Assembly (NCBI GenBank): GCA_043228905.1
Contig: JBHGNT010000013.1
Location: 9,424,001 to 9,488,000, forward strand
From: Azolla caroliniana
Taxonomy: Eukaryota > Polypodiophyta
Direction: 5' to 3'
Length of the DNA: 64,000 nucleotides
Position numbers and translations under genes: made by a program
In this document: positions 56,606 through 64,000 of the stretch, piece by piece
Layout: each line of letters opens with the position of its first letter
Numbering within the stretch: position 1 is the stretch's first letter
Notes under the pieces: generated by a model
The model's input: the letters and a program-made list of their open reading frames with translations, nothing else
What the model was told of the DNA's origin: nothing
Database searches by the model: none

Positions 56606-57142
56606 ATGGCTGTAGAGAATGCGGGCCAAATAGTTACAGAGAAACTAGATAAAAACAATTTCTCGGCGTGGAAATTTAGAATGACAAATTTCCTGATGGG
56701 GAAAGGATACTAAGATTACATTGAAGGAGACCTAGAAGAGGCTCCGAAGATCCCAGAAGAAAATGCCACAGCAACACAGATTAAACCATTCAAAGATTAG
56801 AATCAAGGGGCAAGGAAGGTAATGCATTGGCTCTCACTTAGCATCTCAGATTCGATGCTTGGTCACATACAGGATGCTATGCTCCCAAAAGAAGCTTGGG
56901 ATAGTTTGGTAAAACTGTTTGCAGTAAACACAAAAGCTAGAAAGCTACAGTTGAAGACTGAGCTAAATACCTTAGAAAAAGGTAAGATGTCAATAAATGA
57001 GTATGCTTTGAAAATAAAGAGCATATGTGAATCACTTGCTTCTATCAATGTAAAGATAGAAGTTGATGATAAGGTAGAAATATGCTTGAGAGGCTTAGGA
57101 CCTCAATACAAAAGCTTTAAAACCTCTATGCTTACAAGGGAT
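56606..57142 (+). pseudogene. Copia-E gag, 5' part (continues at 62460-62575)
   Basis: ATG 56606. EKLDKNNFSAWKFRMTNFLMGKG is the usual Copia gag start. TAA at 56711 and TAG near 56798 (the latter at a Trp position). SDSMLGHIQDAMLPKEAWDSL and ARKLQLKTELNTLEKGKMSINEYALKIKSICESL (about 56860-57040) belong to the UBN2-type gag domain. The reading enters the Copia-F LTR at 57143. The final 116 bp at 62460-62575 add the segment with FPDLVSMHVVEERNK. Confidence 0.85.
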
Positions 57143-57744
57143 TGATGGGATTACGGTCCCTTCGGATGGAATGGTCGGATGTCGGAGATGAATGCCGACG
57201 AGCCCGGTTTCGGTTTCGGAACCGGATGATGAAGACCCCGGCTTCGGAGCCGGATGACGAATGTACCCGGAGAGCGATCCGGATGCAGGGACATATCCGT
57301 GAATATGTTTGCTATGGGCCCCTGAGGCTATAGTTGTAAATAGCCCCAAAGTCATATATGTATAAATATGACTTAGGGCAAACTGTTTTATAGTTGCTAC
57401 TCATTTTTCTGTTTTTCCACTGAAGAGGAGTGAAGAGCGAGCAGCCGTGAGAGAGATAGAGCGTGAGAGAGGAAGAGGTCGACGCCTCTGTGTATTTCCG
57501 CCGCCTGTGGCGAGGACAGCGAGCTCAAGGTCGTCGCCTTGCAGCTCGCCATTGTATACTTCTCTGTGCATAGTTTTGGTTTGGAGTCTTGTACTCCCGT
57601 GGTTTTTCCCATCTAGGGTTTTCCACGTTAATCCCTGTGTATTCGTGTTCTTCCTCTGTGGTTCCTATTTTCTGCTGCATTGATTCGTGCTTACTCGGTT
57701 GTGGCCGAGCGGTGAAGGTTAATCGGAGCGTCGATTTCCTTACA
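57143..57744 (+). repeat. Copia-F 5' LTR, 602 bp
   Basis: TGATGGGATTACGG ... GATTTCCTTACA. Start is TGATG rather than TGTTG. The TATA box is enclosed by AAGTCATAT and ATATGACTT (57349-57374), with GGCTATAG/TAAATAGCC pairing just upstream. Confidence 0.97.
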
Positions 57745-57747
57745 AAC

Positions 57748-57760
57748 TGGTATCAGAGCG
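57748..57760 (+). other. Copia-F primer binding site (initiator Met tRNA)
   Basis: TGGTATCAGAGCG, three bases after the LTR. Confidence 0.97.
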
Positions 57761-57774
57761 AACTACTGCAGAAA

Positions 57775-60213
57775 ATGGAAGGCGGCGGTAGCGGGCAGCC
57801 GGGGATGATGGTGCTGAATGCGCAGAATTACGCCGACTGGAAGATCAAGATGGAGGATCTTCTGATTGTTCGGGACCTGTATGAACCGATTGACAGGTCG
57901 GAAATACCGAAGGGGGTACTTGAGTCGGAATGGAGGCTTCTGAACCGGAAAGCCGTTGCAACCATTCGGCAATACGTCGACGTGAGCGTTCTACAACATG
58001 TGGCGAACGACACCAACGCATATGAGATGTGGCGGAAGCTGTCAGGCCTCTATGAGAGGAAGAATGCGTTGAACCGGACCTCCCTGATGAGGAAGATAGT
58101 GAATCTCAAGTACCGGGACGGCGAGAGTATGGTGGAACACGTAAGCACGTTCATGGGATTCGTGAATCAGCTTGCGGCGATCAAGTTCCCGTTGGAGGAT
58201 GCAATGCAAGCCATCATCCTGATGTGTACATTGCCGGAAAGCTGGGAGAACTTGGTGGTGACTCTCAGCACCTCCTGCACCGAAGATAACTTGTCCTTAC
58301 AAACGGTAAAGACAAGTATTTTGAACGAAGAAGCGCGTCGGAGAGATAAAGAACCGGCCTCCGACTCGAAGGCGCTGCTTACCGAATCGGATCGGGGAAG
58401 ACAATGGAACCGGAGTCCGCAAAGACGGGAGAAGTCGGGGACCCGGTCGCAGTCAAGAGGAAGGCCTACATGCTTCCACTGTGGGAAGCCGGGGCACTTC
58501 CGAAAGAATTGTCGGCATTACCGAAAAGACAACGGAGCCGACGACACCGATTCGAAGAAGTCACCGGAGAGAAACGGTGCATACCGGGGAGCCACGGACC
58601 GGAGAGGTTCGGATCGGCGAGGGCAGGACCGGAAAGGAACAACGGCACTCGCGGCAAGTGAGGAAGAAATCATGCTCATCACTGAAGAAGGTGAACTAAA
58701 CATTGCCGGCGATGAGACGACCTGGGTGGTCGATTCCGGAGCATCGTTCCACCTGACCCCGGAGAGAAGATACTTCTCATCCTACACAGCCGGTGAGCAT
58801 GGTTGTGTTCGAATGGGAAATGAAGGTACGTGCCGGATTGCCGGCATAGGAGACGTGTGGTTGACAACCCCGACCGGATGCAAAATGCTGCTGAAGGATG
58901 TCCGACACGTTCCGGAGGTTCGATTGAACCTGATTTCGGCCGGGAGGCTAGACGATGAAGGCTACACAGGTAGCATCCAGAACGGCGTAATGAAGTTCAG
59001 CAAGGGGAGCCTGATAGTGGCTCGGGCCCGGAAAGACAACACGCTGTACCTGATGAATGCCCGGTTATGTCCGGAAGAGCTGAATGTGGCAGCCGACACT
59101 GCCGGTGAGCTGTGGCACAAAAGACTATGCCACATGAGTGAGAAGGGGATGAAGAGGCTTGCAGAAGACAACCTTATTCCAGTGAAGCATGTGCACCTGG
59201 AGAAGTGCACCGATTGCCTGGCCGGTAAGCAGAACCGAACCTCCTTCCACTCAAGGCCACCGACGAGACGTAGCGCACCATTGGAGTTGGTGCACACTGA
59301 TGTGTGTCAGGTAGAAACGAAGTCACATAGCGGAGCCCAGTACTTCGTAACATTCATTGATGATCACAGCCGGAAGCTGTGGACGGCACCGTTGAAGACA
59401 AAGGACCAAGTGTTGTGCGTCTTCAAAGAACTCCACGCGAGAGTGGAAAGGGAATCTGGCAAGAAGCTGAAAGCGATACGAGCGGATAACGGAGGGGAAT
59501 ACCGGGGGCAGTTCGCGGAGTACTGTCGCTCGAAGGGAATCCGGCTCGAGTTTACTGTGCTGAAGACGCCGGAACTAAACGGGCTGGCCGAGAGGATGAA
59601 CCGGACCATAATGGAGAGGGTCCGGAGTATGCTGGCGCATGCGAAATTACCCAAGGGGTTTTGGGCTGAGGCAATGTCGACGGCGACATACGTGATAAAC
59701 AGATCACCCTCAGTACCTTTGGACGGAGACACGCCGCAGAAAGTGTGGACCGGTAAGGAAGTGTCCTACCGGCATCTGAAGGTGTTCGGGTGTCTCACAT
59801 ACGTGCATGTGGCAAAGGACCGGAGAGGAAAGCTAGACCCAAAGACCCGGCCATGCATATTCCTCGGTTACGGCGATGACGAGTTTGGCTACCGAGTATG
59901 GGACCCGGTCGACAAGAAGATATTCAGGAGTCGAGACATCATCTTCATGGAGGACAAGACACTCGCCGACTGGGAGTCGGAGAAGAAGATGAAGAGCTCC
60001 AAGTCGACCGGTGAGGATCAACTCTACGAGGAGCAGTCCCGACCGGCAAGGGACCGGTTAGCACTCGAGGATCCGGCCGAAGACGGTGAAGAAACAGAAC
60101 CGGCCGAAGAGATGAAAATGATACCGGAACCGGCCCCGATCCCGAAATGGATTCGGATGAAGAAGAATCGGAAGAACCGGTTACCGAAGCTCCGGAACGG
60201 AGATATCCTCTAA
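57775..60213 (+). CDS. Copia-F gag, protease and integrase (first part of the polyprotein)
   Basis: ATG 57775 follows the PBS by 15 bp; the open frame extends upstream into the LTR, but translation should start here. Gag UBN2-type domain: residues about 15-190. Zinc knuckle CFHCGKPGHFRKNC near residue 233. Protease VVDSGASFHLTP, catalytic Asp near residue 320. GAG-pre-integrase LWHKRLCHMSEKGM near 445. Integrase core with Asp near 509 (LVHTDVC), Asp near 571 (RADNGGEY) and Glu near 606 (GLAERMNR), the DDE triad. C-terminal GYGDDEFGYRVWDP and FRSRDIIF. The frame ends at TAA 60211, inside the linker before RT, because of a one-base shift relative to the next frame. All catalytic residues are present. 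Confidence 0.95.
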   Translation: MEGGGSGQPGMMVLNAQNYADWKIKMEDLLIVRDLYEPIDRSEIPKGVLESEWRLLNRKAVATIRQYVDVSVLQHVANDTNAYEMWRKLSGLYERKNALNRTSLMRKIVNLKYRDGESMVEHVSTFMGFVNQLAAIKFPLEDAMQAIILMCTLPESWENLVVTLSTSCTEDNLSLQTVKTSILNEEARRRDKEPASDSKALLTESDRGRQWNRSPQRREKSGTRSQSRGRPTCFHCGKPGHFRKNCRHYRKDNGADDTDSKKSPERNGAYRGATDRRGSDRRGQDRKGTTALAASEEEIMLITEEGELNIAGDETTWVVDSGASFHLTPERRYFSSYTAGEHGCVRMGNEGTCRIAGIGDVWLTTPTGCKMLLKDVRHVPEVRLNLISAGRLDDEGYTGSIQNGVMKFSKGSLIVARARKDNTLYLMNARLCPEELNVAADTAGELWHKRLCHMSEKGMKRLAEDNLIPVKHVHLEKCTDCLAGKQNRTSFHSRPPTRRSAPLELVHTDVCQVETKSHSGAQYFVTFIDDHSRKLWTAPLKTKDQVLCVFKELHARVERESGKKLKAIRADNGGEYRGQFAEYCRSKGIRLEFTVLKTPELNGLAERMNRTIMERVRSMLAHAKLPKGFWAEAMSTATYVINRSPSVPLDGDTPQKVWTGKEVSYRHLKVFGCLTYVHVAKDRRGKLDPKTRPCIFLGYGDDEFGYRVWDPVDKKIFRSRDIIFMEDKTLADWESEKKMKSSKSTGEDQLYEEQSRPARDRLALEDPAEDGEETEPAEEMKMIPEPAPIPKWIRMKKNRKNRLPKLRNGDIL

Positions 60214-61847
60214 GAGAGAGAAGGGCCCCCCGGAGATTTCCGGAACCAGAGCACGTGCTGCTAACCGACGAGGGGGAGCCGGAGAGCTTTGAAGAAGCAA
60301 AACATGACACCCAGAGCCGCAGGTGGTTGAGTGCCATGCAGGACGAGATGGATTCCCTGCATGAGAACCACACATATGAACTTGTGGAGTTGCCGAAAGG
60401 AAAGCGGGCACTTCGAAACAAGTGGGTGTTCAAGCTGAAACCGGGAGATGCCGGAAACCCCCCGAGATACAAAGCCAGGATCGTGGTGAAGGGGTTTCAG
60501 CAGAAGAAGGGCGTCGACTTCGACGAGATATTTGCCCCGGTAGTGAAGATGACCTCCATCCGGACGGTGCTGAGCATAGCGGCAAGCATGGACCTCGAGG
60601 TAGAACAGATGGACGTGAAGACGGCATTCCTTCACGGTGACCTCGATGAAGAGATCTACATGCAGCAACCGGAAGGATTCGAGAAGAAAGCGAAGGAGCA
60701 CCTGGTATGCCGGTTGAAGAAGAGCCTTTACGGACTGAAGCAGGCTCCCCGGCAATGGTACCGGAAGTTCGACTCCTTCATGACCGACGAAGGGTACCTC
60801 AAAACGCAGTCCGACCACTGCGTGTTTGTGAAGAAGTTCGAAGGAGGAGACTTTCTAATACTCCTCCTGTACGTGGACGACATGTTGATCGTCGGACGGG
60901 ACCAGGTCAAGATACGGATGCTGAAGAAGGCTCTTCACCGAACCTTCTCAATGAAGGACCTGGGTCCGGCGAGGCAAATACTAGGGATGCACATCATCCG
61001 GGACCGGAAGAAGAAGCAGTTGTGGCTGTCACAGGAGAAGTACGTGACGAAGGTGCTTCACCGGTTCAACATGTCGGAAGCAAGACCGGTCGGGTCAACA
61101 CTCCCGACAAACTGCAAGCAGTCCAGCAAGCAAAGCCCCAAGACAAAGGCTGAGAAGGAGGACATGATGAAAGTACCATATGCCTCTGCCGTCGGGAGCT
61201 TGATGTACGCAATGGTGTGTACCCGACCGGACATCGGATATGCAGTCGGAGTGGTGAGCCGGTACATGAGCAATCCCGGCAAAGAGCATTGGAACGCGGT
61301 CAAGTGGATACTCCGATACCTGAAGGGCACGGCAAACGTGTGCCTCCGATTCGGCTCCGGTAAGCCCGAACTCGACAGCTTCACCGATTCGGATATGTCG
61401 GCTGATGCAGATACCAGCCGGTCCACATCAGGGTATGTGATGACGTATGCAGGGGGAGCTGTTTCATGGCAGTCTAGGCTGCAGAAGACGGTTGCGTTGT
61501 CAACCACGGAGGCGGAGTACATGGCGGCTGTTGAAGCCGGCAAGGAAATAATATGGATGAAGGACTTCATTAGAGAGTTCGGTATCCGGCAGGAGGAGTA
61601 CCGACTCTACTGCGACAGTCAGAGTGCAATCCACCTTGCGAAGAACGCGGCCTATCACTCCCGGACGAAGCACATCCAGCGAAGATATCACTGGATCCGG
61701 GAAAGGATAGAAGACAAGGAGTTCGTGCTGACAAAGATCCACACAGACGAGAACGGGTCGGATATGCTGACCAAGGTGCTCACACCCGACAAGCTGGAAG
61801 CATGCCGGAAGAGGATCGGATTGGAAAGACATCCCATGCCGAAGTGA
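60147..61847 (+). CDS. Copia-F reverse transcriptase and RNase H (second part of the polyprotein)
   Basis: This frame is open from 60090; the ATG at 60147 is internal to the linker and need not be a start. Content: YPLRERRAPRRFPEP linker, RT from ESFEEAKHDTQSRRWLSAM, KYKARIVVKGFQQKKG-like RYKARIVVKGF (about residue 105), TAFLHGDLDEEIYMQQP, LYGLKQAPRQWYRKF and the catalytic YVDDMLIVG near residue 242. RNase H: STTEAEYMAAVEAGKEIIWM, YCDSQSAIHLAKNAAYHSRTKHIQ and RYHWIRERI. Ends MPK-TGA just before the polypurine tract. The overlap with the previous frame (60090-60213) lies at -1, consistent with loss of one A in the run at 60115-60118. Confidence 0.95.
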   Translation: MDSDEEESEEPVTEAPERRYPLRERRAPRRFPEPEHVLLTDEGEPESFEEAKHDTQSRRWLSAMQDEMDSLHENHTYELVELPKGKRALRNKWVFKLKPGDAGNPPRYKARIVVKGFQQKKGVDFDEIFAPVVKMTSIRTVLSIAASMDLEVEQMDVKTAFLHGDLDEEIYMQQPEGFEKKAKEHLVCRLKKSLYGLKQAPRQWYRKFDSFMTDEGYLKTQSDHCVFVKKFEGGDFLILLLYVDDMLIVGRDQVKIRMLKKALHRTFSMKDLGPARQILGMHIIRDRKKKQLWLSQEKYVTKVLHRFNMSEARPVGSTLPTNCKQSSKQSPKTKAEKEDMMKVPYASAVGSLMYAMVCTRPDIGYAVGVVSRYMSNPGKEHWNAVKWILRYLKGTANVCLRFGSGKPELDSFTDSDMSADADTSRSTSGYVMTYAGGAVSWQSRLQKTVALSTTEAEYMAAVEAGKEIIWMKDFIREFGIRQEEYRLYCDSQSAIHLAKNAAYHSRTKHIQRRYHWIRERIEDKEFVLTKIHTDENGSDMLTKVLTPDKLEACRKRIGLERHPMPK

Positions 61848-61857
61848 AGGGGGAGTT

Positions 61858-62459
61858 TGATGGGATTACGGTCCCTTCGGATGGAATGGTCGGATGTCGG
61901 AGATGAATGCCGACGAGCCCGGTTTCGGTTTCGGAACCGGATGATGAAGACCCCGGCTTCGGAGCCGGATGACGAATGTACCCGGAGAGCGATCCGGATG
62001 CAGGGACATATCCGTGAATATGTTTGTTATGGGCCCCTGAGGCTATAGTTGTAAATAGCCCCAAAGTCATATATGTATAAATATGACTTAGGGCAAACTG
62101 TTTTATAGTTGCTACTCATTTTTCTGTTTTTCCACTGAAGAGGAGTGAAGAGCGAGCAGCCGTGAGAGAGATAGAGCGTGAGAGAGGAAGAGGTCGACGC
62201 CTCTGTGTATTTCCGCCGCCTGTGGCGAGGACAGCGAGCTCAAGGTCGTCGCCTTGCAGCTCGCCATTGTATACTTCTCTGTGCATAGTTTTGGTTTGGA
62301 GTCTTGTACTCCCGTGGTTTTTCCCGTCTAGGGTTTTCCACGTTAATCCCTGTGTATTCGTGTTCTTCCTCTGTGGTTCCTATTTTCTGCTGCATTGATT
62401 CGTGCTTACTCGGTTGTGGCCGAGCGGTGAAGGTTAATCGAAGCGTCGATTTCCTTACA
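61858..62459 (+). repeat. Copia-F 3' LTR, 602 bp
   Basis: Same as the 5' LTR except for three transitions (in GCTATGGG/GTTATGGG, CCCATC/CCCGTC and ATCGGAG/ATCGAAG). Followed by TSD GGGAT. Confidence 0.97.
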
Positions 62460-62575
62460 GGGATAGTATCCCAAGTTTTCCAGATCTAGTTTCAATGCAT
62501 GTAGTAGAAGAAAGGAATAAGATGGATGATGTAAATAAAGGAAATCTTGAGAATGAGGGGCAAGCCCTATATAAT

Positions 62576-63250
62576 TGTTGGGAGACAGGTCCCTCCGGAT
62601 GGTGCAGACCCGGTGAAGACCGGATGAGGAGTACTCGGCTACGGAGAGCTGGATGGTGCAGACCCGGTGAAGACCGGATGAGGAGTACCCGGCTACGGAG
62701 AGCCGGATGGTGCAGACCCGGTGAAGACCGGATGAGGAGTACCCGGCTACGGAGAGCCGGATGGTGCAGACCCGGTCAAGACCGGATGAAGAGACATATT
62801 CGTAAATATGTTTCTGAGAGCCCATCATGGCTATATTTGTAAATAGCCGAAAAGTCATATTAGTATAAATATGACTTAGGGCAAACTTTTAGGTTACTGT
62901 TGTTGTTGTTGTCATTTCTTGTTGGTGCAAGAAAAGAGAGAGCGCGTAACAATGCACAGAGAGAGAGAGAGAGAAAGAGGTCGTTGCCTCTGTTGTAACC
63001 ACCGCCTGTGGCGAGGATCGTGAGCACGAGGTCGTTGCCTCCGTGAACTCACTGTTGTACATTCTAACATAGTGATAGTTTGCAGCCTGTGGGCTGCCGT
63101 GGTTTTTCCCTTAGTTTGGGTTTTCCACGTAAACATCCTGCGTTTTTTTTTTCTCTTCTATGTGTCGTGCATTCATTCCCGTTTTCTGTGTATGATTCTA
63201 AGCTCGGTTGTGGCCGAGCATTGCGCATAAGGAGCGTTGAGTTCCCGTCA
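62576..63250 (+). repeat. Copia-G 5' LTR, 675 bp
   Basis: TGTTGGGAGACAGG ... GAGTTCCCGTCA. Holds three full and one partial 54-bp units (62596-62790). TATA box within AAGTCATAT/ATATGACTT arms (62852-62877). The U3/R boundary region is shared with the Copia-F LTR. Confidence 0.9.
62596..62790 (+). repeat. 54-bp tandem repeats in the Copia-G LTR
   Basis: Units begin GGATGGTGCAGACCCGGTGA and end GGCTACGGAGAGC. Three complete copies and one truncated; near-identical to each other. Confidence 0.9.
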
Positions 63251-63252
63251 AG

Positions 63253-63265
63253 TGGTATCAGAGCG
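63253..63265 (+). other. Copia-G primer binding site (initiator Met tRNA)
   Basis: TGGTATCAGAGCG, two bases after the LTR. Confidence 0.97.
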
Positions 63266-63279
63266 AGACGACACAGAAA

Positions 63280-64000
63280 ATGGACGAATCATTTGGCGGC
63301 ATGTTCAAGCTCACCGGCTCCAACTATTCAGTGTGGAAGTCGAAGATGAGGGACATGCTCGTGGTTAAAGACCTTTGGCTGCCGGTTCAGTTCGGGGACA
63401 AGAGACCGGACAAAATCGACGCCGCGATATGGGAGGTGATGCACATGAAGACAACGGCGTACATACGGTGCTTCATCGACATGAGCCTGTACAACAACTT
63501 CAATGAAGAGAGCAAGGCTCATGAGCTTTGGGAGAAGATCGACATAATGTTTCAAAACAAAAATGTTGTTAATCAGGTTTCAGTATTCCGGAAGCTAGTA
63601 AGACTCCGATACCAAGATGGCTCCAGCATGGCGGAGCACATGAATGCCTTCCAAGGGCTGATACACCAGTCAACTTCATTAGAAGTACCTCTCGCCGACG
63701 AGGTACTAGCACTACTCCTACTCGGTTCCCTCCCGGATAGCTGGGAGACGTTGGTTGTCACTTTGGGCAACGCCGGGCCAGAAGGAAAGCGGTTATCCCT
63801 AGCAAGAGTAAAGTCGAGCTTGCTAGATGAGGAGGCACGTAGGAAAGACAAAGATACGAGCTCCGACTCCAAAGCGCTCCTTACCGAATCGGAACGCGGA
63901 AGACATAGAAACTGTAGTCCCCAGAACCGGGAGAAGTCGGGGACACGGTCAAAGTCAAGGGGGAGGCCCACTTGCTTCTATTGCGGCAAGCCGAGACACT
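63280..64000 (+). CDS. Copia-G gag, partial at window end
   Basis: ATG 63280; open without a stop for 240 codons to the end of the window. MDESFGGMFKLTGSNYSVWK is the usual Copia gag opening. The UBN2-type domain follows, with LWEKIDIMFQNKNVVNQ and FRKLVRLRYQDGSSMAEH, then LLLGSLPDSWETLVVTLG. A basic linker precedes a zinc knuckle that starts CFYCGKPRH at 63973, with Arg where Gly is usual. Undamaged as far as seen, so Copia-G may be as young as Copia-F. Confidence 0.93.
   Translation, partial: MDESFGGMFKLTGSNYSVWKSKMRDMLVVKDLWLPVQFGDKRPDKIDAAIWEVMHMKTTAYIRCFIDMSLYNNFNEESKAHELWEKIDIMFQNKNVVNQVSVFRKLVRLRYQDGSSMAEHMNAFQGLIHQSTSLEVPLADEVLALLLLGSLPDSWETLVVTLGNAGPEGKRLSLARVKSSLLDEEARRKDKDTSSDSKALLTESERGRHRNCSPQNREKSGTRSKSRGRPTCFYCGKPRH

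Larger units (their letters stand above)
57143..62459 (+). mobile_element. Copia-F: young, almost intact Copia retrotransposon
   Basis: LTRs 57143-57744 and 61858-62459, both 602 bp, differing at three positions by eye (all transitions). TSD GGGAT at 57138-57142 and 62460-62464. PBS and polypurine tract (AAGGGGGAG before 61858) present. The coding region is open except for one frameshift near 60116. Of all elements here, the most recently active. Confidence 0.97.
56020..62575 (+). mobile_element. Copia-E: Copia element split by Copia-F and cut by Copia-G
   Basis: 5' LTR 56020-56467, PBS 56468, gag to 57142, then Copia-F (57143-62459), and gag resuming at 62460-62575 until the Copia-G LTR. 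The coding frame on either side of Copia-F is continuous once one copy of the TSD GGGAT is discounted. Confidence 0.85.
62576..64000 (+). mobile_element. Copia-G: Copia element running off the window
   Basis: 5' LTR 62576-63250, PBS 63253, gag to the last base. Inserted into Copia-E gag (left flank ATAAT). Same LTR family as the solo LTR at 25798-26677; its gag resembles Copia-F gag. Confidence 0.93.

Noticed and set aside
60090-60213. Programmed -1 frameshift as the normal way to make Copia-F RT
   Set aside because: Copia elements usually have one frame, and there is no clear heptamer slippery site; a lost A is simpler. Kept only as an alternative in the findings.
60261-60818. 185-codon minus-strand frame
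   Set aside because: Antisense shadow of the Copia-F reverse transcriptase.

Overview
The window is repeat-rich land-plant nuclear DNA, most likely from a flowering plant. The evidence is plant-type Copia and Gypsy retrotransposons, initiator-Met and Trp tRNA primer sites, a plant GCP3 gene with a GT-AG intron, and many nonsense codons that look like C-to-T decay of methylated DNA. I cannot name the species. The only intact host gene I recognise is GCP3 (gamma-tubulin complex component 3) at 32533-35356. It sits in a small island of low-copy DNA (31669-38055, then 43384-49067) between two large nests of mobile elements.

Left nest (1-31668): every insertion here appears to lie inside one old minus-strand Copia element, Copia-A (17383-31668), whose 5' LTR ends about 0.86 kb upstream of the GCP3 start codon. 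A Gypsy element (Gypsy-A, 19897-28436) interrupts its body and itself carries a solo Copia LTR in its integrase gene. A gag-only Gypsy (Gypsy-B, 12990-17382) interrupts its 3' LTR. Gypsy-C (8566-12989, minus, LTR about 2.8 kb) lies in the Gypsy-B 5' LTR and holds a solo LTR of its own. A DNA transposon (1-8565, left end outside the window) has landed in the Gypsy-C gag gene.

That DNA transposon is the most unusual object here. It has two convergent, decayed genes. The plus-strand gene (1241-3060) looks like a transposase of a widespread but poorly described family. The minus-strand side encodes a five-exon RING-H2 protein (8272-4664) followed by an FCP1/NLI-like HAD phosphatase domain (4396-3430). 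Two long arrays of the 16-bp palindrome GTAGCTAATTAGCTAC lie in the introns of these genes, and the same palindrome recurs at the transposon end (8540-8565), which finishes in TAGTG (CACTA on the other strand).

Right nest (49068-64000): Copia-C is interrupted by Copia-D, Copia-D by Copia-E, and Copia-E by both Copia-F (57143-62459) and Copia-G (62576 to the window end). Copia-F is young: its two 602-bp LTRs differ at three positions by eye, its TSD is perfect, and its coding region is broken only by one frameshift in an A run. Copia-B (38056-43378), of the same family as Copia-D, sits alone downstream of GCP3. Its surroundings also contain a LINE reverse transcriptase relic, a probable solo LTR and an unexplained 90-bp degenerate repeat. 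Exons, splice sites, TSDs and LTR ends were read by eye; no alignments or searches were run.
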